A stretch of 64,000 nucleotides of DNA from an uncultured Lachnoclostridium sp. (GCA_905212635.1 CAJMFH010000001.1:124001-188000); one strand, 5' to 3'; positions 43,451-52,558 are shown, counted from the stretch's first letter. Numbers and translations are program-made. Notes: generated by a model from the letters alone, not told the origin.

Positions 43451-44545
43451 TCATATTTTAATATAATTATTTTTCCCAATTTCTTTGACTAAGCCTCGTT
43501 TTTGCAGGGAAAACAGCTGTTTCATAAGCATTGCTGCCGGAAGTGCCGTTTCCTTTGCAATCTGGTTTACTTCTTTCGGCTCAAGACTTAAACTAGCATA
43601 CACCATTTTTTCCTCACTTTCAAGGGAAACTTTTATTTTCGATAAATTTTTCGATTTTTTTCTTCGTGCAAGCAATCCGTTTGTCTCATAATATTCCACA
43701 ATATCCAACGGTTTTGTGACCAAAAATGCCCCCTGCCGGATCCATTGATTACATCCTTCACTCAACGTATCTCCGATCCTTCCCGGTATGACAAAAATAT
43801 CCTTTCCCTGTTCCAATGCCAGCTCCGCAGTGATTAACGAGCCGCTCTTTTCTCTCGCCTCGACAATCAGCACCCCTTCCGAAAGTGCGCTGATAAGACG
43901 GTTTCTCATTGGGAAAAAGCCCGGCATCGCCGGTGTTTCCGGCGGATATTCTGAAAGAACTCCCCCCTGGCGCACAATGCTTTGATACAATCTGGCATGT
44001 TCCCTCGGATAACAGATCTCCGCACTGTTTCCCAGTACAGCATACGTATTTCCGCCGGCTTCCAGCGCCCCCTGATGTGCCCAGCCATCAATTCCTCTCG
44101 CCATCCCGCTCACAATGCCAATTCCTGCTTCTGCCAGTTCATAAGCAAAACGGCGTGCCATTTCGCGCCCATAATGAGAACAGTTTCTTGCTCCAACGAT
44201 TGCAATCTGCATTGCCTCCTGCGGCAGTTTCCCGCGCCAATAAATCCGTTTCGGAAAATCCGGCAGGCAGCGCAGTTTTTCCGGATAGTTTTCCGAAAAA
44301 TAGGAAACCACCTCCATATCATAGGAAGAAATTTTTTGTTTCATTGCCCGGTAATGAAACTGCCGTTTTCCATTTGCCAGTATCTTTCTCTCTCTGGCAC
44401 CGATCCCGGCTGCTTCCAGCTGCTCTGCTGTCCTTTTATACACTTCCTCCGGTGTGCCAAAACAATCGATCAGTTTCTGTATCGTGCAGCTTCCAATTCC
44501 TTCCAGACTGCAAAGCCACATTCCATATTGTTCCCGTGTTGTCAT
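43451..44545 (-). CDS. dprA: DNA processing protein DprA
   Basis: DprA protects incoming single-stranded DNA and loads RecA during transformation. The 364-residue product has an N-terminal helix-hairpin region, the Rossmann core with GARNCSHYGREMA, GIVSGMARGIDGWAHQGALEAGG and SLITAELALEQGKDIFVIPG, and a C-terminal winged helix (LSLEPKEVNQIAKETALP). The loop usually LGCGxDxxYP reads LGNSAEICYP, a small deviation. The ATG at 44545 has GGGGGTG upstream. It is four bases after comM and precedes topA, the conserved comM-dprA-topA order. Confidence 0.95.
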   Translation of the reverse strand: MTTREQYGMWLCSLEGIGSCTIQKLIDCFGTPEEVYKRTAEQLEAAGIGARERKILANGKRQFHYRAMKQKISSYDMEVVSYFSENYPEKLRCLPDFPKRIYWRGKLPQEAMQIAIVGARNCSHYGREMARRFAYELAEAGIGIVSGMARGIDGWAHQGALEAGGNTYAVLGNSAEICYPREHARLYQSIVRQGGVLSEYPPETPAMPGFFPMRNRLISALSEGVLIVEAREKSGSLITAELALEQGKDIFVIPGRIGDTLSEGCNQWIRQGAFLVTKPLDIVEYYETNGLLARRKKSKNLSKIKVSLESEEKMVYASLSLEPKEVNQIAKETALPAAMLMKQLFSLQKRGLVKEIGKNNYIKI

Positions 44546-44549
44546 CTCT

Positions 44550-46106
44550 TCACCCCCTCTGCATGCCATCCGGAACCGGATTCCAGTATTTCCGGCTGAT
44601 GCCTTTATAAAGTGATGCCTCAAACAGGTCTTCTTCCCGGATCTGTTCCTGTTCTGCCAGATCCGCCAGTGTCCGTGCCACGCGAAGAAGCCGTTTTGCG
44701 CCTCTGGCAGACAATTCTAACTGCTCACAAAGTTCCTGCCACAGAAGTTTTTCTCCCTTTCCAAGCAGGCAGTATTTTTCCATAAGTTTTCCATCCAGTT
44801 CACTGTTATAGCATATGGATTCCCGCAAATACCGTCGTTCCTGGCGTTCTCTTGCCGCCAGAACACGGGAACGGATCTGGTCACTGTTTTCCTCCTTTTC
44901 CTGTTTTTCCGGCAGACCAAATGTCCCTTTCTCCATCTCCACACAAAGATCCATCCGGTCCAACAGTGGTTCACTCAAACGTGAAAGATACCCCTGCACC
45001 TGTGCCGGAGTACACCGGCATTTCTGCATATCCGGATAAAAACCGCACCGGCAGGGATTCATCGCCCCAATTACCATCATCTTTGCCGGATATTCAAAAC
45101 TGTGTCCCAGCCTGGAAAGATGAATTTTCCCTTCTTCCATCGGCTGCCGCAGCATTTCCAGTGTGGTTCTGGAAAATTCCGGAAGTTCATCCAGAAACAG
45201 AACACCATTTTGTGCCAAAGTGATCTCTCCCGGAATCACTTTGCTTCCTCCGCCGGAAAATGCTGCCGGAGAGATAGAATGATGCGGAGCGCGGAACGGC
45301 CGATGTACGATAACCGGCATCGTTTCGTTCAGCTGCCCGGCAACACTGTAAATTTTTGTAAGTTCCAGCATTTCCTTGCTTGACAAAGGCGGCATAATCC
45401 CCGCCACCGCTTTGGCAAGCATGGTTTTTCCAGTTCCCGGTGCGCCGATCATCAGCAGATTGTGCGCGCCTGCCACCGCGGTCTCAGCAGCTTTTTTTGC
45501 AGTTTTTTGTCCACAGATCTCCGAAAAATCAACTTCCGGAAGCTGCATTTTTCCTCTCGTTTTCTCCCAGTCTCCCTTTGCCGGCGAAATTGTGATCTCG
45601 CCGCGTAAAAATGCGATCGCTTCCTTTAAGGTGTGGACACCAATCACCTGAATTCCTTCTACAAACGATGCTTCTGCCACATTTGCCGCCGGGAGCATCA
45701 CAGAAGAAAAACCGGATTCGCGCGCTACGATTGCCATGGGCAGCGCCCCGTGAATCCCATGAATCTGCCCATCCAGAGAAAGTTCTCCCGCAAAAGCCAT
45801 CTGTTCTGTGTATGAAATAGGAATCATGCCGAATGCGGCGATCAGAGAAATGGCAATCGGCAGATCAAAGCCGGAGCCATCTTTACGAATATCTGCCGGA
45901 GAAAGGTTTACGGTAATTCTCTTTGGGGGAAAGACCACCCCCGAATTTTGAAGTGAAATACGCACTCTTTCTCTGGCTTCTTTTACCGCAGATGCCAGAA
46001 GACCAACCATCTGAAAGGAAGGAAGTCCTCCGGACACATCTGCCTCCACTAAAATTTTCTGTGCTTCCAGGCCTGTCAGCCCTGCACTGTACACTTTACT
46101 ATACAT
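44550..46106 (-). CDS. comM: YifB/ComM family Mg-chelatase-like AAA+ ATPase
   Basis: ComM is a hexameric helicase that promotes branch migration in natural transformation; distant clostridial forms are often called YifB. The 518-residue product has the N-terminal ChlI-like domain (SGGLPSFQMVGLLASAVKEARERV), Walker A GAPGTGKTMLAKA, the HHSISPAAFSGGG segment, Walker B LFLDELPEF, and a C-terminal lid with GAKRLLRVARTLADL. Length is normal. Its ribosome site AAAGGAG is in the arm of a nine-pair hairpin (46112-46136), so translation may be regulated. Confidence 0.92.
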   Translation of the reverse strand: MYSKVYSAGLTGLEAQKILVEADVSGGLPSFQMVGLLASAVKEARERVRISLQNSGVVFPPKRITVNLSPADIRKDGSGFDLPIAISLIAAFGMIPISYTEQMAFAGELSLDGQIHGIHGALPMAIVARESGFSSVMLPAANVAEASFVEGIQVIGVHTLKEAIAFLRGEITISPAKGDWEKTRGKMQLPEVDFSEICGQKTAKKAAETAVAGAHNLLMIGAPGTGKTMLAKAVAGIMPPLSSKEMLELTKIYSVAGQLNETMPVIVHRPFRAPHHSISPAAFSGGGSKVIPGEITLAQNGVLFLDELPEFSRTTLEMLRQPMEEGKIHLSRLGHSFEYPAKMMVIGAMNPCRCGFYPDMQKCRCTPAQVQGYLSRLSEPLLDRMDLCVEMEKGTFGLPEKQEKEENSDQIRSRVLAARERQERRYLRESICYNSELDGKLMEKYCLLGKGEKLLWQELCEQLELSARGAKRLLRVARTLADLAEQEQIREEDLFEASLYKGISRKYWNPVPDGMQRG

Positions 46107-46111
46107 AATGA

Positions 46112-46136
46112 TTCTCCTTTTCTTCCGAAAGGAGAA
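46112..46136 (-). promoter_or_regulatory. Hairpin that hides the comM ribosome site
   Basis: TTCTCCTTT (in the transcript) pairs perfectly with AAAGGAGAA around a seven-base loop CGGAAGA. The second arm is the comM ribosome site, five bases before the ATG at 46106. Nine pairs with no mismatch would strongly lower initiation until opened. Confidence 0.55.
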
Positions 46137-46149
46137 ACTGCCTACTCAA

Positions 46150-46179
46150 AGTATAGCATGCGGTTTTACTGATTGTCCA
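46150..46179 (-). promoter_or_regulatory. Sigma-A promoter for comM-dprA-topA
   Basis: Minus-strand TGGACA (46174-46179), 18-base spacer, TATACT (46150-46155) with an extended TGC before the -10. It overlaps the 3' end of nrdR. The transcript would start near 46143, just before the hairpin on the comM ribosome site. Confidence 0.65.
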
Positions 46180-46621
46180 GTATTTTTTTAATTTCATCCA
46201 TAAAGGTATTGACATCCTTAAATTCGCGGTAAATCGACGCAAAACGTACATATGCCACCGGATTCAACGCCTTCAGACGCTCCATTACGACTTCTCCGAT
46301 GTACTTGCTGGACACTTCCTTTTCCCCAAGATTAAAAATTTCTGTTTCAATCTGATCTACCACTTCATTAATCTGGTCGATAGAAATGGCAAGTTTGGTG
46401 CAGGAACGGAAAATCCCCTGCTCGATCTTATCCCTGTTGTATGGTTCTCTTGCCAGATCTTTTTTAATGACAACCAATGGTATTGTCTCTAATTTTTCAT
46501 ATGTCGTAAACCGTTTTCCACAGCGTTCACACTGTCTTCTTCTACGGATGGAACTATTATCATCCGCCGGTCTGGAATCAATTACTTTCGTATTATCTTC
46601 TGCACAAAATGGACATTTCAT
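46166..46621 (-). CDS. nrdR: Transcriptional repressor NrdR
   Basis: NrdR represses ribonucleotide reductase genes by sensing ATP and dATP. The 151-residue product has an N-terminal zinc ribbon (MKCPFCAEDNTKVIDSR..RRQCERCGKRFTTYE) and an ATP-cone domain (KKDLAREPYNRDKIEQGI). The frame is open to 46750, but the ATG at 46621 gives the invariant start MKCPFC and has AGAGG upstream. It is 64 bases downstream of ymxH. Confidence 0.96.
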   Translation of the reverse strand: MKCPFCAEDNTKVIDSRPADDNSSIRRRRQCERCGKRFTTYEKLETIPLVVIKKDLAREPYNRDKIEQGIFRSCTKLAISIDQINEVVDQIETEIFNLGEKEVSSKYIGEVVMERLKALNPVAYVRFASIYREFKDVNTFMDEIKKILDNQ

Positions 46622-46685
46622 CCTCGTAACCTCTTTTCTATATTTTCTATACTTTATCATAATCGAAAACGCCCGCGCCGTAAAG

Positions 46686-46946
46686 TTATTTTTCGCAAAA
46701 ATTATGTTTTTTTTCAGGTGGCAGTTCCACCAGAATAATATCATTTCCAATCTGACAGATGCACCTCAGATCAATGACATACTCCTCTTCTTTTCCAAAA
46801 AGTCCCATAAATTTACAATTTTTCGGCACCACAATGTGGGAAATACATCCCTTGCACAGATCAAAGATCATATCTTCCACAAATCCCAGCCGTTCCCCAT
46901 CACACACATTGATCACTTCTTTTTCTCTCAATTCACAGATACGCAT
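46686..46946 (-). CDS. ymxH: YlmC/YmxH family PRC-barrel sporulation protein
   Basis: YlmC/YmxH proteins are small PRC-barrel proteins found in spore-forming Firmicutes, often next to sigG; function is unclear. The 86-residue product begins MRICELREKEVINVCDGERLGFVEDM, has a DLCKGCISHIVVP segment and ends in a PPEKKH tail. It is divergent from sigG with 115 bases between. Sporulation role is inferred from family and place. Confidence 0.88.
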   Translation of the reverse strand: MRICELREKEVINVCDGERLGFVEDMIFDLCKGCISHIVVPKNCKFMGLFGKEEEYVIDLRCICQIGNDIILVELPPEKKHNFCEK

Positions 46947-47004
46947 AGATCCTCACCTTTTCACAATCCCACTGATTTTCTTTTTATAAATGTATTCCGA
47001 TGAA

Positions 47005-47033
47005 GAATATTTCATTCAATTTGTGGCAAACTA
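47005..47033 (+). promoter_or_regulatory. Possible forespore (sigma-F/G type) promoter for sigG
   Basis: GAATA (47005-47009), 17-base spacer, CAAACTA (47027-47033), resembling the sigma-G pattern GNATR-N18-CAnnnTA; GGCAAACTA at 47025 also partly fits sigma-F. It is placed about 28 bases before the ATG. In Bacillus subtilis sigG is read by sigma-F and then by sigma-G. Confidence 0.4.
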
Positions 47034-47061
47034 AAAATACAAAAGAAGTGAGGGAAAGACA

Positions 47062-47841
47062 ATGGCACAATACAAAGTTGAAATCTGTGGAGTAAACACC
47101 GGAAAACTTCCACTCCTCACCGAAGAAGAAAAGCAGATCCTGTTTGACAAAATAAAAAAAGGAGACCGCCGTGCACGAGATACCTTTATCCACGGGAATC
47201 TCCGTCTCGTCCTGAGTATCATCCAGCGTTTCACAAATGCCGGAGAAAACGTCGATGATCTTTTTCAGATCGGATGCATCGGATTGATGAAAGCCATCGA
47301 CAATTTTGACACAACATTGCAGGTAAAATTTTCCACATATGCCGTCCCTATGATCATTGGAGAAGTACGGCGTTATCTGCGCGACAATAACAGCATCCGC
47401 GTCAGCCGTTCACTGCGTGATATCGCTTACAAAGCAATCTACACCAAAGAAGCACTGATGAAACAATCCGAAAAGGAACCGACATTGGAAGAAATTGCCA
47501 AAAAATTAGAAGTCACTCCTGAAGAGATTGCGATGGCACTGGACGCAATACAAAGTCCGGTTTCTCTGTATGAACCGGTTTATTCCGAAGGGGGAGACAC
47601 CCTTTATATCATGGATCAGATCAGCGATACAAAAAATAAAGAAGAAGGGTGGGTTGAGATGTTATCTCTGCGTGAAGCGATCCGCTCACTTCCCACACGT
47701 GAGAAAAATATCATTGAGTTACGCTATTTTCAGGGAAAAACGCAAATGGAAGTAGCCAAAGAAATCCACATCTCACAAGCCCAGGTTTCCCGTCTGGAAA
47801 AAAATGCACTGGGACTTATGAGAGAGGAATTGCATGAATAG
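47062..47841 (+). CDS. sigG: Late forespore sigma factor SigG
   Basis: SigG directs late forespore genes such as those for small acid-soluble proteins and germination. The 259-residue product begins YKVEICGVNTGKLPLLTEEE, the sigma-G N-terminal tag, and has region 2 (FIHGNLRLVLSIIQRF, LFQIGCIGLMKAIDNFD), region 3 (KEPTLEEIAKKLEVTPEEI) and region 4 (LPTREKNIIELRYFQGKTQMEVAKEIHISQAQVSRLE). It shows that the organism has an endospore programme. It is the only plus-strand gene in the left two-thirds of the window and converges on the cyclase gene through an overlapping terminator. Confidence 0.96.
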   Translation: MAQYKVEICGVNTGKLPLLTEEEKQILFDKIKKGDRRARDTFIHGNLRLVLSIIQRFTNAGENVDDLFQIGCIGLMKAIDNFDTTLQVKFSTYAVPMIIGEVRRYLRDNNSIRVSRSLRDIAYKAIYTKEALMKQSEKEPTLEEIAKKLEVTPEEIAMALDAIQSPVSLYEPVYSEGGDTLYIMDQISDTKNKEEGWVEMLSLREAIRSLPTREKNIIELRYFQGKTQMEVAKEIHISQAQVSRLEKNALGLMREELHE

Positions 47842-47847
47842 ATTTTC

Positions 47848-49755
47848 TTAACGCAGGGGTTCATTTCTCCTGCGTTTATTTTCAATCTTGTTTTGATACA
47901 TAATGTCATCGCTTTCTTTCATAAAGCTCTCCAATGTATCCGAAGCTCCCGGAATGCCGACACGATATCCCGCACTTGCATGAACTTCATATGGCTTCCC
48001 AGATTTTTTATTGTAATTATCAAGACTTCGCTCAAATGTATACAGCCAGTGTCTGGCATCGTCTTCATCGACATTCATCAGAATCACTTCAAATTCATCC
48101 CCGCCAATTCTGGCTCCAATCTGCCCCTGACAGCCGGCTTCATTGATTGCATAACCGACCGCGCGCAGAACATTATCCCCTTCATGATGTCCGAAAATAT
48201 CATTAACGGGTTTTAATCCATCCGCATCAATGCCGATGACGCACACACTGATTTCCTTGACTTTTGCCTCTAAGAACAACGGTCTTGCATAATTTTCAAA
48301 ACCGCGCCGGTTATATAATCCGGTCATCACATCGCGGATATACATATTTTCCAGTTCATCGATCAGATTATGAAGTTTCTGCTGCACTAAAATCGCCTCA
48401 ATCGCATTGGCTACCGCAATCGTCCAGCGGGCATAAACCGCCCCTCCATTATCCGGTCTGGAAAAACGATATGCCTCATACCCAAAACAGGTATTCTGAT
48501 AATGCACCGGCACAAAATAGAAACACTGTGGCGACGTATCGATCAGTTCGTGCGGCAGCAGTTCCTTTCTCGAAAATTCAATATCCAGATTTTCTCCCGG
48601 AGCGGACATCACCTCACGGTTATGGAATCCCACACGCAGATGCATCTTGTCGGTATAATACTGCGTATGCTCCTCCTGTCTGTGCCCCAGTTCATCACAC
48701 AGGCACAGATAATAATCGGTAAAATCTTCAAAGTTGTAAATATACTTTCGAATGACTGCCGACATATCACTAATTTTTCTTATTTTTCCAAAATCAATGG
48801 ACATAAAGCTAAACTGCATTTCCATATTATTCAGGCGGATATTGGAGCTGTAATGCATCGAACGCTTTGCAAAATTCACATCCATTTTTTTACAGCCACA
48901 GGACTCTTTCGGATAGCATTTTGTCTTCGCATAGATCATTTCATTTTGCAGATCCTCCTGATGCTTGTCAATCAGATTTACTGCCTGATATGCCATATCC
49001 CTAAAATCCACTTCTACTGTAGTCAGTGCCGGCTGATAATATTTTCCCTCTTCTTCGCCGTCATACCCGGTAACAATAATGTCTTCCGGGACGCGGATCC
49101 CTCGCTCACAAAGGACATCGCAGACCGAAAGTGCCATATTGTCATTGGCACAGATGATCGCTTCCGGCCATTTCCCATCTGCCGAAAAATAATCACATGC
49201 TCTGTCACCCTGATCTTTCCAGAAGTTTCCATAATATATCCGGTTTTTTCCAATTTCATAACCGTATTCGTTCATGATCCGTTTAAAGCAGGCAAGGCGG
49301 AAATTCGCATCGTAGCGGTCTTTCGGTCCGGACATGAACGCAATATCTTTTACTTTATGTACTTCGATAACATGACGGATAATTTCATCCATCGTCTCCC
49401 GCTCATCCAGTAAAATATTGTTGATTTCGTTCATTGCCTGACGCAGCGATACGACCGGACATCTGGATTCGCTGCGGATATGTTCCATAATTTTCTCTTT
49501 TGCTCCCTCAATGTTAAACGTATCCGTTGCCAGCACAATCCCGGCAAATTTTGAATAATCCGGCAGATCAAAGATTCTTGCTTCGCCATCAAAATATTCC
49601 ACATTGTCACCGTAGCGTCCAAATGAATTGAACACAGCTACATTATATCCCTTTGTATATGCCTGTTCTGCGACTCCATGACAAATTTCCTGCTGATATG
49701 GTTCATAACTGCTGAAAATAAATAAGCCAATGGTCTTCCTTCCATTTCCAAACAT
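47848..49755 (-). CDS. Cytoplasmic ligand-binding diguanylate cyclase (PBP fold + GGDEF), paralogue
   Basis: Same architecture as the cyclase at 2969-4897: a PBP/LacI-type domain with no DNA-binding helix (FMSGPKD, YYGNFW, CANDNMALSVC, VTGYDGEEE; residues about 8-270), an SCGC motif at 285-288, a middle domain of uncertain, possibly GAF-like, type, and GGDEF with DVMTGLYNRRGF and GGDEF at 551-555. The RxxD inhibitory site is missing (CQGQ there). The 635-residue product starts at the ATG at 49755 with AAAGG upstream. The last codons form part of the sigG terminator hairpin. The ligand pocket differs between the two paralogues, so they may sense different molecules (inference). Confidence 0.85.
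   Translation of the reverse strand: MFGNGRKTIGLFIFSSYEPYQQEICHGVAEQAYTKGYNVAVFNSFGRYGDNVEYFDGEARIFDLPDYSKFAGIVLATDTFNIEGAKEKIMEHIRSESRCPVVSLRQAMNEINNILLDERETMDEIIRHVIEVHKVKDIAFMSGPKDRYDANFRLACFKRIMNEYGYEIGKNRIYYGNFWKDQGDRACDYFSADGKWPEAIICANDNMALSVCDVLCERGIRVPEDIIVTGYDGEEEGKYYQPALTTVEVDFRDMAYQAVNLIDKHQEDLQNEMIYAKTKCYPKESCGCKKMDVNFAKRSMHYSSNIRLNNMEMQFSFMSIDFGKIRKISDMSAVIRKYIYNFEDFTDYYLCLCDELGHRQEEHTQYYTDKMHLRVGFHNREVMSAPGENLDIEFSRKELLPHELIDTSPQCFYFVPVHYQNTCFGYEAYRFSRPDNGGAVYARWTIAVANAIEAILVQQKLHNLIDELENMYIRDVMTGLYNRRGFENYARPLFLEAKVKEISVCVIGIDADGLKPVNDIFGHHEGDNVLRAVGYAINEAGCQGQIGARIGGDEFEVILMNVDEDDARHWLYTFERSLDNYNKKSGKPYEVHASAGYRVGIPGASDTLESFMKESDDIMYQNKIENKRRRNEPLR
47850..47880. terminator. 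Convergent terminator shared by sigG and the cyclase gene
   Basis: AACGCAGG pairs with CCTGCGTT around an 11-base loop, followed on the plus strand by a T-rich tract. It lies nine bases after the sigG stop. On the minus strand the same bases encode the final eight codons and stop of the cyclase. Confidence 0.7.
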
Positions 49756-49812
49756 GATTTTCACCTTTCTGCCAACAAATCCTTTTCCGTTGTAAAAATT
49801 GCACTTTTTCCT

Positions 49813-49841
49813 ATTTTACCTCTTTTTCAATGGCATGTCAA
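49813..49841 (-). promoter_or_regulatory. Strong sigma-A promoter for the second diguanylate cyclase
   Basis: Minus-strand consensus TTGACA (49836-49841), 17-base spacer, TAAAAT (49813-49818). The leader is about 50 bases and ends in AAAGGTG. The gene is monocistronic, bounded by the glyA terminator and the sigG terminator. Confidence 0.85.
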
Positions 49842-49920
49842 AACATATTTTTCCGAAATGCGAATGTGTGGGGAAGAGGAAACCTGAATGGTTACAGTTT
49901 TTCCCAATAATACCCCTTAT

Positions 49921-49954
49921 AAAAAAGAGAAGCCTGATCTTCCCAGACTTCTCT
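49921..49954 (-). terminator. Terminator after glyA
   Basis: AGAGAAGTCTG pairs with CAGGCTTCTCT (one G-T pair) around a seven-base loop, followed by six Ts. It begins 27 bases after the glyA stop and ends the purM-purN-purD-glyA region. Confidence 0.88.
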
Positions 49955-49980
49955 TCGCATCACTGTCAATTTCTGTATTT

Positions 49981-51219
49981 TTAGTACAACGGATACTTAT
50001 CGGTCAATGTCTTTACAATTTCCATTGCTTTTGCTTTATTGGCATTGACATCGTCGATCAGCATAGCAATCGCCTCTGCTACCTGATCCATGTCCTCTGT
50101 ATTAAATCCACGTGTTGTCACAGCAGCCGTACCAAGACGCACACCACTTGTCACAAATGGACTCTGTGGATCATTTGGAATGGTATTTTTATTGGCTGTG
50201 ATATTGGCTTCGTCAAGCCATGCCTCTACTTCTTTACCGGTCAATCCTTTATTGACAAGGTCAACAAGCATCAAGTGGTTATCCGTACCACCAGATACAA
50301 TATCAATACCACGAGACATCAGTCCTTTGCAAAGTGCCTGTGCATTGGCTACAATATTTTTACCGTATTCTTTGAAACTTGGATCCAATGCTTCTTTGAA
50401 GCAGACTGCTTTTGCTGCGATCACATGCATCAAAGGTCCTCCCTGGATTCCCGGGAAGATGGCTTTGTTCAATTTGTGCTCTGTTGCAAATTCTTCGCTG
50501 GAAAGGATCATACCACCACGAGGTCCGCGAAGTGTCTTATGTGTTGTCGTTGTCGTTACGTGAGCGTATGGAATCGGGCTTTCATGTACGCCGGCAGCTA
50601 CCAGACCTGCGATATGTGCCATATCTACCATCAGGAAAGCACCTACTTCATCCGCGATCTCACGGAAACGTTTGAAATCAATCTTACGGCAGTATGCACT
50701 TGCTCCTGCAATGATCATTTTCGGTTTGCACTCTTTGGCAATACGCTCTACTTCATCATAATCGATAAATCCTGCGTCATTTACTCCGTAAGGTACGATA
50801 TGATAATAGGTTCCTGAAATGTTTGCAGGGCTTCCATGTGACAAATGTCCGCCGTGGTCAAGATTCATACCCATTACCGTCTCGCCTGGTTTTACAAGGG
50901 CAAAAAATACTGCCATATTTGCCTGCGCACCGGAATGTGGCTGAACATTCACATACGTACAGCCAAACAGTTTTTTCGCACGCTCTCTTGCCAGATCTTC
51001 AATCATGTCTACGTACTGGCATCCGCCATAATAACGTTTTCCAGGGTAACCCTCTGCATATTTGTTGGTACAGGTACTTCCCATTGCTGCCATAACCGCT
51101 TTGCTTACAAAGTTTTCCGAAGCAATCAGTTCGATATGATCATTTTGACGATTTGTCTCAAGTTCCATCGCTTTGGCAAGTTCCGGATCTGCTTTTACTA
51201 CTTCTTCAAATGAATACAT
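49981..51219 (-). CDS. glyA: Serine hydroxymethyltransferase
   Basis: GlyA converts serine and tetrahydrofolate to glycine and 5,10-methylene-THF with PLP. The 412-residue product has HSGAQANMAVF, HGSPANISG-like LSHGSPANISGTYY, the PLP Lys in TTTTHKTLRGPRGG, and VSGGTDNHL. It is 64 bases downstream of purD with no clear terminator between. Its products feed PurD (glycine) and, via formyl-THF, PurN, so the neighbourhood is metabolically consistent. The ribosome site is AAAGGAGAG. Confidence 0.97.
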   Translation of the reverse strand: MYSFEEVVKADPELAKAMELETNRQNDHIELIASENFVSKAVMAAMGSTCTNKYAEGYPGKRYYGGCQYVDMIEDLARERAKKLFGCTYVNVQPHSGAQANMAVFFALVKPGETVMGMNLDHGGHLSHGSPANISGTYYHIVPYGVNDAGFIDYDEVERIAKECKPKMIIAGASAYCRKIDFKRFREIADEVGAFLMVDMAHIAGLVAAGVHESPIPYAHVTTTTTHKTLRGPRGGMILSSEEFATEHKLNKAIFPGIQGGPLMHVIAAKAVCFKEALDPSFKEYGKNIVANAQALCKGLMSRGIDIVSGGTDNHLMLVDLVNKGLTGKEVEAWLDEANITANKNTIPNDPQSPFVTSGVRLGTAAVTTRGFNTEDMDQVAEAIAMLIDDVNANKAKAMEIVKTLTDKYPLY

Positions 51220-51283
51220 CTCTTACTCTCCTTTTTTATTTTATAGAAAGTGCTGCAAGTGCAGAATACACTTAACCATGCAC

Positions 51284-52558
51284 TTAAGCCTCATCAATTG
51301 CTTTTCCGATATCATGTCTCATGTATTTGTTCTCAAAGGAAATCCAGTCCGTCGCTGCATACGCATTTTTACGGGCTTCTTTCAGATCTTTTCCTTTGGC
51401 AGTCACGCCGAGAACACGTCCTCCGTTCGTTACAATATTTCCGTCTGCATCAAATTTGGTGCCGGCGTGAAAGACATAATATCCGTCTTTTCCCTCAAAG
51501 TTCTCAAATCCTGTGATCACTTTGCCCTTCTCATATTGCAGGGGATAACCATCCGAAGCCAGCACGACACAGACTGCCGCATTGTCCTCAAATTGCAGGT
51601 CAATCTCGTCTAACCGTCCATCGATGCAGGCATTCATCACATCCACGATATCATTTTTCATACGTGGAAGAACGACCTGTGCTTCCGGATCGCCAAAACG
51701 TGCATTGTACTCAAGAACTTTCGGGCCATCTTCCGTCAGCATCAAGCCGACAAACAGGATTCCAACAAAATCTCTTCCCTCTGCCTTCATGGCATCCATC
51801 GTCGGCTGATATACTTTTTCTTCGCAGAAACGCTGTACTTCTTCATTATAAAACGGACTCGGGGAGAAGGTTCCCATACCACCGGTATTAAGACCCTCAT
51901 CGTTGTCTTTCGCACGTTTGTGATCCTGTGCACTTGTCATCGGTTTGATATGCGTACCGTCACAATAGCACAACACCGACACTTCACGTCCGGTCATAAA
52001 TTCTTCGATCACGATCTGATTTCCGGCATCACCAAACTGTTTGTCAAGCATCAGCGTTTTGACGCCTTCTTTGGCTTCTTCCAACGTATTGCAGATCAAT
52101 ACCCCTTTTCCAAGTGCCAGACCATCTGCCTTCAATACGATCGGCATCTTAGCGGTCTCCAGATAAGCAAGTGCTGCTTCCGGAGAATCAAAGTTTTCAT
52201 AAGCTGCCGTCGGAATGCCGTATTTTTTCATCAAATCTTTGGAAAATGCTTTGCTTCCCTCGATGATCGCTGCATTTTTTCTCGGTCCAAAGACACGCAG
52301 ACCACGTTTTTCAAATACATCTACGACACCGCCAACCAACGGATCGTCCATACCGATGATGGTAAGATCAATTCCTTTTTCTTCTGCAAAATCTGCCAGT
52401 TTATCAAATTCCATTGCGCCGATATCCACACAGGTTGCCAGTCCGGCAATTCCCGCATTTCCAGGGGCACAATAAATCTCCTCTACCTGTTTGCTCTTCG
52501 CTGCACTTGCCGCGATCGCATGTTCACGTCCACCGCTTCCTACAATCAGTACTTTCAT
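51284..52558 (-). CDS. purD: Phosphoribosylamine-glycine ligase
   Basis: PurD joins glycine to phosphoribosylamine in step 2 of purine synthesis. The 424-residue ATP-grasp protein has the start MKVLIVGSGGREHAIA, ALGKGVLICNTLEEA, the TGREVSVLCYCDG and NTGGMGTFSPSPFY loops, and the metal site EYNARFGDPEAQVVLPRM. It lies downstream of purN, with purH absent from the usual purM-N-H-D order. Confidence 0.97.
   Translation of the reverse strand: MKVLIVGSGGREHAIAASAAKSKQVEEIYCAPGNAGIAGLATCVDIGAMEFDKLADFAEEKGIDLTIIGMDDPLVGGVVDVFEKRGLRVFGPRKNAAIIEGSKAFSKDLMKKYGIPTAAYENFDSPEAALAYLETAKMPIVLKADGLALGKGVLICNTLEEAKEGVKTLMLDKQFGDAGNQIVIEEFMTGREVSVLCYCDGTHIKPMTSAQDHKRAKDNDEGLNTGGMGTFSPSPFYNEEVQRFCEEKVYQPTMDAMKAEGRDFVGILFVGLMLTEDGPKVLEYNARFGDPEAQVVLPRMKNDIVDVMNACIDGRLDEIDLQFEDNAAVCVVLASDGYPLQYEKGKVITGFENFEGKDGYYVFHAGTKFDADGNIVTNGGRVLGVTAKGKDLKEARKNAYAATDWISFENKYMRHDIGKAIDEA

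Noticed and set aside
43909..44610. Open frame of 233 codons on the plus strand
   Set aside because: Antisense to dprA, no domain pattern and no ribosome site.
51220..51283. Terminator or promoter between purD and glyA
   Set aside because: AAGTGCA/TGCACTT can pair but has no T tract, and no -35/-10 pair is convincing, so none is called.
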